Shown piece after piece: positions 13,601 through 28,600 of a DNA stretch of 33,717 nucleotides; position 1 is the first letter of the stretch; each line of letters begins with the position of its first letter. Origin of the DNA: DASVNK01 sp964478815 (lineage in GTDB: Bacteria > Verrucomicrobiota > Verrucomicrobiia > Limisphaerales > SXQI01); NCBI GenBank assembly GCA_964478815.1, contig CAYZKY010000060.1, positions 1-33,717 of the forward strand, written 5' to 3'. Both the position numbers and the translations under genes were made by a program. The notes below the pieces were generated by a model. It had not been told where the DNA came from. It worked only from the letters and a program-made list of their open reading frames with translations, and made no database searches.

Positions 13601-16600
13601 GAAGGTGTCAGTGCCACGGCCACCGGTGACAAAGTCGCTGCCCGTGCCGCTATCCAGGACGTCGTTGTAGGGCGAGCCGATGACAATGTCGCCGCCCGAG
13701 CCCGCCCGCATGGTCAGTGCGAGGTTGTTCACATAAAGGCCAGAGGCATTCAGCGCATCCGAACCCTGGTAAGTCTCAATGATCAGCTCGTCGCCATCCG
13801 CGCCGCGATTGGAGTTCGTGACGGTGATGTCGACAATCCCAACGCGCTGGATGGAGGTGCGATACTGGCTGCTGCCGATAAAGGTCGGAGAGGACGGGTC
13901 GTCGCTCGGGCTGCCCGAAGCGGCGAACTCCAGCGTTTCGATCGCGATGTTGTCGTTATACGCCGTGGCCGTGGTGCCCTTCAGGAACACGGTATCATGC
14001 GCGGCATCCGGGGCATTGCTGACGGACGGAGTCGAAAGCGACTCATTCGGCTGGAGCGCACGCCGGCCCATGTTGACGATGATGGAATTGATGATCGACC
14101 CCTTCAGATCCTCGATCGTCAGGGTGTCGGCGCCGCGACCGAGATCGATGTCGAGCGATTCGACGTTCGCCGCCGTCAGCGTCAGCGTCTCGTTGTTCCA
14201 CTGCACGATCAGATTGTTCCCGGAGCGGGTGACGGTGATATTCTCGGCGTTGTTGCCGGCCGTCACGACGAACTTGTCCGTGTCCGCGGCGCCATCGATC
14301 GTCGTGTCGACGCCGTCGCCTTTGTTCCAGATGAAGGTGTCGGGACCAGCCTGGCCGTAGAGATTGTCGTTGCCGAGACCGCCGTTGAGGATGTCGCTAT
14401 CATCCCCGCCGTAGATCGAATCGTTCCCGCCCCCGCCAAAAATCTGATCGTTCCCGGCGTCGCCGTAGAGCGTATCCGGGCCGGAGCCGCCGCGGATTTC
14501 ATCCGCCCCAGCGCCACCGTAAACCGTGATATTCGCGATGACTTCGTCCGCGAGCTGGATGTAATCGTCTCCGCCATCGCCCTTCAGGATATTGCCAAGG
14601 CCGCCGCCCGGCCCTTCATGGATGATGACATCCGCGCCTGTTCCGCCTTCGATGTCCACCGCGGAGACGACGCCATTCTTGATGATGACCATGTCGTCGC
14701 CGTCGTCAGCCCGGACAACGATCTTTTTCACGCCGCTGAATTGCTGGCTGCGGCCGAACCCAACGACCTCGACCGTTTCGCCGCCGGGCGAGTTCGGGCT
14801 GCCGCCGACGTGCTTGACGTAGAAGACTTCGTCGATTTCGTCAGAAGCGAGCTGGCGGGCGTTCCGGCGCGTGCCATCGCCCATATTGAGATACAGGATG
14901 CCATCCAGCTCGACGCTGCTGTTGTTGGCCAACTGATCCGTGGCCGAACTGCCCGCGAGGAAGACCGGGGGCGGCAGTTTGAAGAAGCCGACGGTGAAAG
15001 TGGCTCCGACATCGACGCTGAAAAGCCAGAAGTCGAGATGAATTTCGCCCCGAATCGTGATCTTGCCCGTCAACGAATTGTAGCTGAAGGCCACGGAAGC
15101 TCCGAGAACATCCCAGCCGAACAGCACAATCTTGGCGCTCGCCCCGCCGCCAAAGCCAAGAACGCCGCCGACGTAGTAGGCGTAGATATTGAAACCCCCG
15201 ATGATGCCGAACGACGTGCTGCCGATGACCAATTGTCCGGTCAGCCCAATTGCAAATTCACCCGAAGACTGCAACCAGCCGTAGGCGCCGAGCGAAGCAA
15301 TGCCGAAGAAATTCAGGCTGGCATTGAATGAAATGCCCCATTGACCTTGGCCCAGATTGACGGTGCCTCCGTTTTTGGCCACGGTATTATCCGGCGCCTG
15401 GCTGACCCCCGTTCGTGTAAACGGCCCGCCCACCGAAATGGTGAAGCTGGCGTTGAAGCTGAAAATCTCGATGATCGTGACCTTGCCCGTGAGGTTCAGG
15501 AAGAAGGATTGAGCGGCGATGCCGTTCACAGCCGCTGTGTTACTGGGCCGGGTATTGAACTTCAATGTGCCCGAGCCCTGAATGCGGAAGATGTTATCTC
15601 CGATACTGGCATCCACATTCACGGAGGCGGATAGCACCAACCCGTTATCGTAGACCCCCAGGAAGCCTTCCGCGTAGGCGGAGAGTCCCCCACCAATATT
15701 GAAGGTGCCCTTAATGTAGATCGTGAGCGCGCCGGAAGTGTACTTCATCTCGAAATCGAGAGTGGCGCTGGCGAACCCGATGAAGTCCACATTCGCATTC
15801 AGCTTGACCAACACGCCGGGCGCCACACTGACGGTATTGATCACCCGCGCCGAATTCGTGGTGTTGAGCTGCAACTCGAAATTCAACGCCGCCCCTATAT
15901 TCAGACCGACATTGCCGCCCAGGCTGCCACCGGTCGCGATGGTAAGGTTGATGCGCGCCGCTACACCCTGAGCATTGATAATCAGCCCGCCACTGGCGCT
16001 GACGAACCCAAGTGGGCCCAAGGAAAGCCGCGCTTGGAGCGTAGCCGTGAACTCGCCGGAACCGACCGTGATTTCGAGCCGGCCGGTCAACGAGAACCCG
16101 CCAATGGTGAAGGACCCGCCCACGACCAAAAGGAGCGACTGCGGCGCCACATCGATGGTCTGGTAAGTGGTGGAGAGCGCCCCGGTGACGGGATCGACCG
16201 TCTTGGTGCTGATCTGCTTGGTGATGCCGGACGTGTTGATTTGGAAGAGGAAGTTGGCGTTAACCGAAAGCCCGCCGAAAGCATTGACGCCAAGACCCAG
16301 CTCGATCCGGCCATACAGTCCGTCCGCATCGATATTGAGCGAAAGGCTGCCGCTCAGGTTGCCGACATAAGCCACCGTCAGGCTGACATTGGCGATCAGC
16401 GTGACGCCGGTGGTCGAGATCTTGAGATAGGCTTCGCCGGACAACGTGAGGACGTTGAGCAGCGTCATCGTTTTTTGTCCGCGAATAATGAGATAGAACC
16501 CGGCGGGATCGTTTCCGCCCGCAAGCGTCGGCGCTCCGGCCGGCAATACGATGGTCAGCGGTTCGCCCGGATCGAGCAACGGATGGAAGGCCTCTGGAAT

Positions 16601-19600
16601 CTCGAACGTCCGCTCGACGCCGCTGGTGTTCAGCAAGAGTTCGAATGTCCCGGTCTGGCTTACTCCGATGACGCTCGAATTCCCTTGGGTCAGGGTGAGG
16701 TTCAAGCTGGCCGCCACGCCCTCCTCGCTGATGAACAGGAATCCTTTGGCGTCGTAGGTATAGAGCGGCGGCGCGGTCGTGCCGGGTATGCCGATCTTCA
16801 ACTTGGCGAGGACGAACACTTCCAGCGAAAAGCCGCTTAACAACCCATTGTCCGTTTCCCACGCAAACTTCAGGTAGAACCCGCCCACGGCGCGGAAGAA
16901 CTCGGGATCGGTGCTGACGCTGGAATCGAAGTTGTTCGATTCGTCGCTGTCCATCACCCGGAACACCAGTTCGCCCGAGGCGCGGATCGCGATGGTTTGA
17001 GCATCGAGGATGAAGGTCTGCGGTTCCCCGTAAACTTTGAGGTCGGCGCCGTCCTTATCGATGAAGAATTGGGGGCCGATCTTGTCCCCCTGGTTCGGCT
17101 CCACCACTTTCCACCGATTCCCTTCGGACACGACCTCGACCTTCGCGGTCGGATTGATGGTCACGCCGTTGGCGGCGAAAGCCTGGATCAATTGGGCGCT
17201 GACCGTCGGTTCGTCCAAACCTGAAGGGAGCTGGCCCAAGATCACCGACGGGTTGGAGAGGGTGAAAATCAGGTCCCCCTTCATCCCTTCCAGGCTGATC
17301 GTTTCGATCCGTTCCTGATTCGTGGTATTGACCGTTAGCAGCAGGTCGGCCGCGAAATGAATGCCGAACTCTTCGAGCCGATCCAAATTGGCCTGAAGCC
17401 GCAGCACGCCCCAGAGTTTCGGACTGTAACTGGTGTTGAAATCGCCGTTGGACAGGAACAGCCCACTGGTATCCAGAATGAAGCGCCCGGCCGCCGAACC
17501 GACATTGCCCAATTCGATGAGCCGGATGGTTCCGCTCAAATCCACCGTGAACTTCGGCCCGGTCGCTCCCGTGGTCGGATCGACCGTATTCTGGATGGTC
17601 ACCACGACCGCACCCCGGATATCGACCAGCGGCTCGTCCGTCAACCCGGCGGCGTTCAATTCGAGGCCGCCCGAGAGGCTGATCTCGAAGGCCGGGGCCT
17701 GATTGATGACCCGGAACGAAGCCGTGCCCACCGCACCGGTCGTGCCCGAGGAGTCCTCCCAATTCCCGGCGATGAAGTCGATCTCAACAGTACCGTCGCC
17801 CAGATCGCCAGTGTAGAAATAGCGGAAGACATTCGAATTGCCCAAGCGGGTCGGAGCGCCGTTGACCGTGATGCTTGAGCTGCCGCTCGGCGCGGTCAAA
17901 TTGAACTCGGGATCGGCATCGACAATGGAGTCGAGGTCCAAGGTGGCTCCCTGGATGGGCGTGAAAGCAATGTCGATATAGCGCCGTTCCGGGCTGTTGA
18001 TGACCGACTGATCGATTGTCCGGCCCGGCATCGGATCCACGAGCGCCGCCACCGCGGCCTGCACGACGAAATCCTCGCTGCGGCCCAGGTTCGCCGTGCC
18101 GGCACTATCCGCCCATTCGCCTGCGACAAACTCAATCGTCAGATCGCCCGGCTGCATCGAGCCGGTGAAGCTGAACCGATAGGTATCCGTGGTGCCGGCC
18201 ACCAAGGTGGGCGGCGCGGCGCTGAGCGTGACATTCGTGGCCGCCGTGCCGGTGAAAGCCAATTCCCGGATGGAATCGGTATCGGCAAGACTGGACACAT
18301 CCAGCGTCCGTCCCGCTCCGGTGGCGAACCGAATATCGATGAAATGATCCGCGTTGATTTTTGAAAGCCCGATCACGCCGCCCGCGTTACCGACCACTTC
18401 AGCGGTCGGGCCTTCGACGCGGAACGTTTGCACATCTGCCGCATTGCCGGTTCCGTTGGCGTCTTCAAACTCCCCGGCGAGGAAGGTGACCGTAACCTCG
18501 CCGGGCACCGCTGTGCCGGTGAGGAGATATCGGTAGGTGGAACTCGTTCCAGCCACGAGCGTCGGAGCGTCCCCGGAAAGGACTAGGCCGCCGCCATTCA
18601 CCGAGAATTCCGGATCGAGATCGAGAACTGTGCCAGCCACCAGCGCGTAACGACCGCCGGCCGGGTTGATGGAGCCTTGATACGCGACATCCAAATAGAG
18701 GCGCCCGCCGAATTCGACCAGGTCGATGCTGCCTCCACTGGCCGGCGACGCCAGGCTGGCGACCGAGCCGGCGAGAACGAATTCCTCGGAGTCGACGGCA
18801 TTCGCATGCACCTCGGGAGTCTCCGCGAGATCGGAATCTTCGAAAGCTCCCGGAGTAAAGCTGGCGACGATCTGGCCCGGCCCCAGCGGCCCGGTGGAAG
18901 TAATCAGATACCGGAATCGATTCGTGCCTCCCTCGCGCGCGATGGCCTCCTCCATCGTCTCACCCTGATTGGCCATGATCGGCACGTAAGCGACGCTGCC
19001 CGTGCTGGTGTCGATGTCGGTCCGCAGTGGGATCGGCGTTCCGCTGACCGTGACCGGCGCGCCATTGTGCGTCAGCGTGAACTCTTCGCCATCATCCAGG
19101 ATGCTGCTGAGGGTCAGAGTCTGCGATTCGCCCGCCGCATTGCGCGACGGATTGAACAACACATCGAAGTAGCGCTGGCCGCCTTGCAGCCGATTGTTAA
19201 AGACTCCCGCATCGACCGTCGCATTTCCGATCACATCCGCGAGAGTCGCCGTCGGAGTTGCGCTATCGATCGAGACATTCTCGGCGGGCTCCGTGGTGAA
19301 GCTTACATCGTCCCCATCTGGATTCTTGAAGCCCATGGAGAACTTCCCGTAGATCGTCAGCAACCGGATCTGGTCGGGAATATCGGCGAGGAACAACACT
19401 TTGGCGCTCCCATCCGCGATCTTCGAAAGATCGGCATAGAGCTTGCCGCTGACGCTCAGGTTCCCCGCGGCGAAGTTCAGCCTGCCGACGCCGAGAATCT
19501 TTCCATCGGTGCTGATCTTCAGAATGATCTCGCCGTTGAACGCTTCCTTGGACGTGTAAATCGAGAAGAGCTTGGCGCTGCCCGTGATGGTCATGGGCGC

Positions 19601-22600
19601 GGTGAAGGCCGCCGAGAATCCGTTCAGCCCGGGATTGGCCTGGATCGCGTTGTATTGCGCCACGACCTGGCCGCGGACGGTCGTGATCCAGTCGCTCACC
19701 GGCGGCGCTGAGGTGGTGCTGAACTCCGGACGCCGCAGCTCTTTCGGATCGTTAATAGACGGCAGAGACTTGAAGAACTGCACGCCTCCAACGAAGTCAT
19801 TGATCGACAGACCGGTGAACGGTTCGAGGAGGATTCCACCCGGGACGGAAGCCGTAATCTGCACCTCCAGCGGCCCCAACTCGGACATCGCAAACCGAAT
19901 CTCGAACCCGCCAAGGCCCGCCATGCTGAATCCGCCCTGGACACCGATGAACAGGACACGCGCATCCACCGGCGTGTTGGACGGAGCCGAAGTGGGGATT
20001 TCCTGATAGGTCTGGCCGACCTTCTTCATCTTCAGGATTCCGCCGATTAACGCGCCGCTGATCTCACCGCCAAAAAGATTTCCTTCGATGCTGACGCCGA
20101 TCGACTTGATATCGACGATCGGAAACTCGCCCGCGAGGAGCTTGCCCATGTCGATCTTAATGCCCTGCACCGCCCCCGAGAACTTGACCGGGAGGCCATT
20201 GAAGCCGGTGATCTCGGCGGAGAGCGCCAGCACGAAATCGCCCGGATCGGCCTGGATATTCGGCCACTCGATGCCAATCTCCGTGATCTTGATGGGCAGC
20301 CAAGTGGGCCAGCCGATGCTCCCGCCGGTGGCGCTGCCGATCTCCAGGAAGACTCCGAACCCTTCGAAGGTGTGGAAAGATCCGTCGCCCTTGAAGCCGA
20401 AATTCCGCGCCAAGCCTTTCAGGCTCAGACTGCCGACGGTGACCGTCGCGCTAATGGAGCCGCTGTAAACCGGACCCGTGCCGCCCGGCGGAGTACCGAA
20501 GGCGACAAGATAGCGGTTTACGTCATCAAGAGCCCGCGTATCGATGGTGAGATTGCTGGCGCCGATTTTGACAAAGCCGCCGAACGCCATCTCGAACTCG
20601 TCGACCTCAAGAATCAGGTTGTCGAACGAGCCTTCCTCCAGAAGGAACCGCGCCGTGATCGCGTGCGTGTCGAGGTCGGACGTGTTGTCCTTGAGCGTCG
20701 CGGTCACCGGCTTGCCGGGCAGGAAGGTGGTGTTCCCAGCAGCGACCAAAATTTCGCCGTCGAATACGAACTGGCTGCCGAAATCGATCTTCAAGCCCGA
20801 GACGCCGACTGTCAGGCTCTGGAATTCCAGGATGCCGCCGAAATTGATCGAGCCGGGCTGGCCCGGGGTAGGTGAAGCGGCAGACCAGGTAATGGACGCT
20901 GTTCCGATTTGCAGGGCGTTCTCCCAAATGACCAATCCCGGGATCGACGGCAATTGGCCGCCGTCGTCAGGGTCGTAGCTGGTCAGAGCACCGGTGAGAC
21001 CGAAACGGGGGAACGTGATGCTGGCGGAAGCGATGCGAACGAGTTCCTGAGCGCCCGTCTCGTCCGCGGGATCGTACTTCACCTGTATGCCCGTCGCATT
21101 CGCCGTGAAAACATTCTGCAAGGCGACTTCCAGTGCCCCGATCGTCAGGCTGAACTTGCCGGGAACATTGATCGACCCGCCGATATCGCCGCTCACCAAG
21201 CCCAGCACATCCACCGACACATCGAAGGTACCAAGGATTCCCGTGAGCGACGTGGTGAAGGCGCCGCCGCTGGCATTCGCCTGACCCGCCGCGCCGCCGA
21301 GCGCGAGCGTCGCGCTGTCGAATCCGATGCCGATGGAAACATCGAGTTTGCCGCTCTTGAACTTGAATCCGGCGATGCCGACCGAGGGATTGACCAGCGC
21401 CAGCGGGCCGAGGTTGATCACAACGCCCGTGGTCACGTTGGCCATGCCGGGCGTAGCCGTCGCGACGGTAAAGCGATAATCCTTCGCGATGCTTTGGATT
21501 CCCGTCGTCGTCTGAAAGCTGTTCGCGCGGATCGTAACCGTGACATCGCCGTTCTTGAAAATACCCTTCGTGTTGGTCGTGTTCTGATCCGGGATGATGT
21601 AGCGATAGGTATTGTTATACAGGCGGGTCACCACCACGCCTTGAACCGTGCCGTTCGGATTCAGAGCAATATCGTCGACCCCTAGGCCTGCGAGCGCAAT
21701 TTCGTCGCCATCGATCGTGCTGTGGTTCAGACCGGTGCCGGATGGATCGGAGAACACCACGTCGATAAACCGGCGGCCGTTGATCAACTTAATATCGATG
21801 GTCTCGGCATAGCCCGGATTATCCAGCATCGCCGTCGGCGGAGGCGGAGGCGGCCCGCCAGGCCCCGGCGTTGGCTGGGGAGGAATGACGGTGAAGCGGC
21901 GAATGGCAGCCTCATTCGTGGTTCCCGCTCCATCCGCGAATCGATTCACGATCAAGCGAACTTCGTAGTCCCCTTCCGCCAGACTTCCAACCTCGAGTAT
22001 GGCGTAGCGATAGACGTTCCCCGCCACCAACGTGGGGACCCCTGAAACGGAAACGGCAACCGCCGGGCCGGCGGCTGGGATGCGCCAAAGCTCAAGCTCC
22101 AGATCGCCGTCCACGATGGTGGAGGGATCGATCCCGACGCCGTTCGGATCGGTAAACTCGACCTCGATGTACTTCTGTGTCGTATTGATGAGATCCGCGG
22201 CAATGACCCCGTCACTGGACGGATTAACCAAGTCGCCGCCCGGCCGGCTGACGTCGGTGGCCGTCGGATCGCTGGCAAACCCAGGAAGGGTGAATCCACC
22301 GAGTTTGTAGCTGAGCAGCTTGAACCCATCCGCCCCGCCCATCGAGAAACTCATCGAACCCTGCACGCCGACGATCGGCGAGCCGTCCGCGTAGAGTTGC
22401 GCTTCCGCGCTGGTGATGTCGACGAGGAGCTGGCGGTTCGCCTTGCGTGTGAAGCGCGCCGTGCCGGTCAGCGTGAAGATACCGCTCACCGCGAGCGTCA
22501 CCGAACCCTCGAACACTTCAACCGCCGCCGCGCTGGGGAAATTCACATTGACCGTCCCGCCGTCCAGGAACGTGACCTGCTCGCTCAGAATGGCGCGATT

Positions 22601-25600
22601 GGACTTGTTAATGCGCACGGTCATCGTTCCGCCGATCGTCAAGCCGTCTAGTCCGACGAAGTCCGCCTCGCCCGTGGCGAAGAGAGCATACTCGGTCGAG
22701 GAAAATTCGATCACCGCCAGGCTCGCGTTCTTGACGCGCAATCCGATGGCGCCCTCTTGCAGCGTCCCGTCCGGGTTCACGCCATCGCCGAGGAAAAGCG
22801 ATACATTGCGCGCCCCGATCACGCGCAAGGCGATGTTCGTCGTCTGGGCGCCACCGGCCGGAATGACATCGACAACGACATTTTGCGCGAGGCTGAAGTC
22901 GCCCGCGATCCGCACGTAATCGCCGAACGTCAAAACGCCGCTCCCGAGGAATTCGAAGCTGTTGCCGGGCGAGGCCGCGAATACCACCTCAATCTGCGTG
23001 CCCTCGATATCGACGATCTGGTTCACCGCGCTCTGAGTTGTCTCGAAGCGGAATTCGGCATCCCCACTCAAGCTGAGAGAGCTGCCCGTCCCCGCGACAA
23101 ACGTGCCGCGGAACACTCCAGCCACGCCATCCGGAAGAATCACCAACGCACCCTGGCCATCCGTGAGTCCATCTCCATTGAAAGTGAGATCGACTTCGGA
23201 AGCGCCGATCCTGACGATCTTTGTCGGAACACCCGCCAGCGAGGCCGTAACTTGCTCGAATTGGAAATTGCCGTGGATGATTACATCGGGCGATCCCGCG
23301 GGACCGACTTCCAAATCCACATCCGCCAGCGTGAGCCGGACGTAAGGGCCGGCCGGCAACTCGAACGTCTCCGGACCGGTGCCGGTATTGACGACTTCGT
23401 TGATGGCAACGGTCGAGTTATTGATCGCCAGCTTCAACGTTCCACTGGCCCGGAAATCGTCGTTGCCGAAGGCGCCGGATACCTCCAGCGAGGCCGCCAT
23501 GCCTTGCGGCGTCAGAATGATCAGCCCGGAGTCGAAATTCACCGTAAGCGTTTCCGTGCCGATCGTGAAATTCAGATCCATCTCGGTGATCGCGATCTTG
23601 ATCACCCGCTGCCCGCCGGCGTTCGTCGTCTTCTCGATGATCAGCGAGTCGATCATGATATTCTGATCGAACAGAGTGGCACTGAAATTGGTAATTTCGA
23701 CCCGTTCGGTGCCCATCGCCGACGACAACGGAGCGGTAATGCCGTCGACGCTGATATTGATCGGATTCGTATTATAGGCGGTGGTGGTCGTATTAATCTG
23801 CACCTTGGCCGTTCCGACCACCGTAGCGAAGCCATCCACCGAGAAAAGCAGCGTGCCCGAAGCTTCGAGCGCCTTCGTTCCATTGCCGTTAATCAGCAGG
23901 GCCAGCGTGCCGCCAGTCACACCGGCCTGCACGGAGCCGATGTTGACACTCGCAGTAACGCCCGTCGCCGCCACACGAATCTGGCTGGCCGGGCCGATCC
24001 CGGTCTTGGTAAAGCCCAGATCGCCGGAAATGTGCAGGAACCCGCCCAGTTCCGCCTCGAACCCGGTCACCGACACCGCCAGGAACGGCGCCCCTGGACT
24101 GCCCGCAGGCATCGCGCCGTATTCGTAGGAGATTCCATCGACTTCGATCTCCGTGCCCGCCGTGACCATGTTGGAAGTCGTGTTTAGCTTGACTCGGACC
24201 GTCGTGGCGGACACCTGCGCGAAGTCGCCGCCGTTTAGGAAAAATCCGCCCTGCGCATCGATAATCTTCGAGCCGTCTGGGTTGATCTCGATCCCGAGCG
24301 ATCCGTTCGTCACACCGACGGAGAACGATCCCGCCGCGATGCTCGCTTGCACCTCCGACGCGACCGCCAAAATCTTCGAAGACGGCCCGATGGTCTGCTT
24401 GCTGAAGGCAAAGTTTCCGCTGATGCTCAGCGCATCCGCCACCGTCACGTTCAGCCCTTTGACCGAGACCGAGACGGTGTTCGGCGTCGAAGTCAGTTCC
24501 CCGGTAATCCCATTGATCGAAATGATTTCGGAGGTGCCGGAGTAGTCGTGGGTCGTCTTGTTAAACTTGACTTTGATTTCCTGCGCGGAGGCGCTGCCAA
24601 AACCGTCGACCGCTAAATCCAGCGAGCCACTGGCTTCGAGCGCCATTCCGGTCGAGTCCTTGAGCAAGGCGAGCGTGCCGCTGGTCAACCCGACCCGGAC
24701 CGAACCTGCTTCCACCCGCGCGTAAACATCGCTCGCCACCGCCTTCATGACGGCATTCGGCGCGGTGCCCGAGATTTCGAAGCCGAAGTTGCCTCCGACG
24801 GAGAACACGCCGCCCACCGTCACTTCCAAGCCTTCGACCGAGACCCGCTTCAGCGTCGTCGAAGCCGGCATGTCTTCGAACGTGTGGCTCAGCGGGCCGA
24901 CGGACACGGTTTGCCCGCTGAAAGCAATGCCCGTCTCGTTCAGTTGCACTTTCGCCGAATCGGCGCTCGCGCTCGCGAAATCTCCCGCCTCGAGGAACAG
25001 TCCACCCGCTACCTCCAGCACTTTCTTGCCGTCGGGCTGAATGACCAGCCCCAAGCCGCCCGCTTCGACGCCGGCCTTGAAGTCGCCGACTTCCAGATGG
25101 GCATTCACGTTGGCGGCCACTACGGTCACCGTCCCCGCGTTCTGCGAGAAGCCGAGATCGCCGCTCAGCTTGATGGCGCCGGCAATCTCGAGATTCAAAT
25201 TCTGAACCGTGAAGGCCTTCAGCGTCGTCGAAGCCGTCGCGTACTGGAATTCGTAGCTGACCCCGTCGATATCCAGCGTGGTCGCGGTATAATCCGCGCC
25301 GGTTTCGTTTAAGACGACCGTTACAAGGGTCGGATTCTGCGGATCGGATGAACCCAAGGCAAACCCATCGGCGGTGAGGCTGACGCTGCCTTGGGCTTCC
25401 AGGACTTTGGTGCCGTTCGCCTTCAAGATCAGGCCCAGGGAACCTTGGTTCAGGGAAGCGTTGAAGCTCGCGTTGCCGATGCTGACGTTCACATCGTCCG
25501 CGACGACACGAACATCGCCGTTCAACTTCTCGAATGCGAAACTCCCGCTGAGATGGACAAATCCGCCGAAGTCGGCCTCCAGGCTCTGCACCCGCACGGA

Positions 25601-28600
25601 GAGATAAGGAACTGTGGTTGTGCCTGCGTCCAGTCCGGTGAAGGTGAAGCTCAGATCATCGACTTCGAGGGTGTCGCTCCGCGCCGTCGTCGTCTCATTC
25701 AGCTTCACGCTGACTCCCGAGCCGAGCACGGCAGCGAACCCGCCGCCGTTCAGGAAGAACGTCCCCGTAGCCTGAAGCGCCTTCTTACCGCTGCCATCGA
25801 TTACGAGCCCGAGCTGGCCATCCGTCACCCCCACCGAGAACGAACCCGCCCCCACCGTTGCGGTGACATCGTCCGCTACCACCGTGATGCTGGGAGCGGA
25901 AGTGACCGCATCGGTCTGCTTGATGAATCCGAAGTCGCCACTAACATTGAGGAATCCGCCGATTTCTACGTCCAGCCCCAAGACGACGAGTCCGATAACG
26001 GGTGCGGCTGCGCTCGGCGCGGCCGGCAAAGTCGCGAACTGATATTGCAGGCCTCCGACCGCGAGGGTCGTCCCGCTGAAATCCGTATTCGTATTGTTAT
26101 ACTTGAACCGAACGGTATCGGCCGACGCGCTCCCAAAGCCGCCCCCTTGAATCTTCAGGGTGCCCGATGCTTCGAGGGCCTTGGTTCCGTCGGCATTGAT
26201 CTGCAGCCCCAATGCTCCGCTTTCCAGTCCAGCTTCGAAACTGCCGACTTGCAGTCGCGCAAACGCATTTTGCGCCACCGCTGTAATCACTTGAGCCCCG
26301 GGAGCGCCCGTCTTCTGGAAACCAAAATCGCCACCCACGCTGGCCACTCCAGCGAACTGGACATTCAAGTCTTCGACCGTGAACAACGTCGTGTTCGCTG
26401 GAGCGGCAAGGCTCGCCGAAACGCCGTTGATTTCGAGCAGCAGCGGACTGTTGGCGTAATCGGTCAAGGTCTCGTTCAGTTGAACGGCCACCGCACCGCT
26501 CGTCGCGCTGGCAAAATCGGCGGCAGTGATCGTGATGCCCGCCGCTCGCACATCGAGCGCCTTCTTCCCATCCGCGCCAATCAGCAAGGCCAGTTCGGCA
26601 TCGTTCGCCTCAGCGGTAAAGACCCCGGAAACGCCAAGCGACACGTTGACCTCGCTGGCCGTAATCTCCAACCGTGTCGGCGTCTTGCGGAACGCGAAAT
26701 TACCGTCGATGTGAACGAAACTCGAAAGATCGAAGGCAAGGTTGTCGGCGCTGAAAGCAATTTCGCTCGCCTCCACCACGAGCGGGGCGCTTACGCCATC
26801 CACATCGATGCTGGTGCTGATGTCGGTCGTGGCATTGCTATATTTGACCGTGACTTCGTCCGCGGTGACCGACGCGAACCCGCCCGCAACGATCGTCAGT
26901 CCGGTCGCATGCACTTCCAATATCTGTGTGCCCGGATTAGGCGTGGTCCCAGCCGTGAGCTTCAGGGCCAAGGTCCCACCCGTCGTCGAGGCGGTAAACA
27001 CGCTGCCCAGCGCAAGGCTCACTTGCACTTGATCGGCCGCGACCTCGATCGTCTGGCCTGCTTTGCGGAAACCAAACCGGCCCTGCACCGAGACAAAGTC
27101 CGCCAAATTAAAGGCAAAGGACTGCGCCGAGAAACTGACCACCGGCAAGCGAACCGGATTGGGCCCAGCGCTATCTGTCGCGGCATCGACCTCAATATCA
27201 GCACTGACTCCACCGACCGAAACCGTCTCGGTGATCGCCTCGAGCTGCTCGTTGTAGCGAACCACAATGCCGCTGCCGGAAAGGTTGGCCAGCCCCGCCG
27301 CACTGACTGTCACCGTGTCCGCTTCGATCTGAAGCGCTTTCTCCCCTGCCGCGTTTATCAACAGAGCCAGCGACCCACCCGTCACGTCCGCGGTGAAGAC
27401 TCCCTCCACACCAAAATGCACCTCGACGTTGGCCGCTGCGACCTCCAGCTCCGCACTCAGGCCCGTGCCCGTTCTCCGGAATCCGAAATCGCCGCGAATG
27501 TCGACGAAGTCGGCGAACCCGAACGCGAATCCTTCGACGCTGAAGCTGATGACATTGAGGCCGGCCTCCAGCGGTGCGCTAATGCCATCGATCTCGATGA
27601 CCGTGGGATCGGCCGCATAGTCGACCGTTGAATTATTATAGGCGACTTCGACGCGTTCGGCGCTCACCAGGTTAAAGCCAGCCGCCGTCACCGCGATGCC
27701 ATCCGCTGAGAATTGCAGCGCTTTTGTTCCATCGCTATGGACGACCAGCGCCAATTCGCCGTCCGTCGCCTCCGCGGAAAATGCGCTGCCCGCCGAAATG
27801 GAAACCTCGATTCCCGAACCCACCACTTCGATCTGCGTCGCCGTCTTCCTGAAGCCGAGTGCCCCTTCGATGTGGACAAAGTCGGCGAAATCGAGGGCGA
27901 CCCCTTGGGCGCTAAAACTGATCAAGCCGGCGGATACCTCCAGCGGCGCGGATACCTCATCCACGGAAATGGTGGTATCGAAATCCTCGACCGCGGTGCT
28001 GTATTTCACCGTCACCCCGGTGGCGCTAACGCTGGCAAATCCCGGCGCGAGAATTTCGAGTTCGCCCGCTTCCACCTGCATGACTTTGCTGCCATCGATA
28101 TTCAGCAGCAACGCCAGGCCGCCATCCGAGGCCGTCGCCGTGAAAGCTCCCAAGGCGAGCATCACTTCCACTTCTGAGGCCGCGATCTCCAGCGCCGTGG
28201 TCGTCTTTCTAAAACCGAAATCGCCGCTGATGCTGACGAAGTCGCCGAGGCCAAAAGCAAAATTATCGACGCTGAAGCTCGTCACCCCATCGTCCACTTC
28301 CAACGGAGCGGAGACCGAGCCGATCGTGAGAGGATTTCCGGGAGCCGCGTACGAAACCGCCGCCCCCGTGTCGTTCAGTTTGACGGTGACCGTATCCGCC
28401 GAGACTCCGGCAAATCCCGCCGCCGAAACGCTGATTCCCGATGCGCTGAATTGCAGCGCCTTGGTGCCATCGGCTTTGATGATGGCCGCCAGCGTTCCGC
28501 CGCTCGCGCTTGCGCTGAACACACCTGCCAGATCCAAGCCGACTTCCACTTGATTCGCCGTGGCGCGGAGCTCCGTCCCGACTTGCTCGATGCCAAACTC

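Noticed and set aside
16260..17762. Minus-strand open frames at 16260-16862 and 17055-17762 in a different phase, and many short ones such as 91-747 and 21952-22329
   Set aside because: They are out of phase with the continuous frame and translate to Ser/Arg/Pro-rich or Gly/Arg-rich nonsense, while the main frame remains open and motif-bearing across the same DNA.
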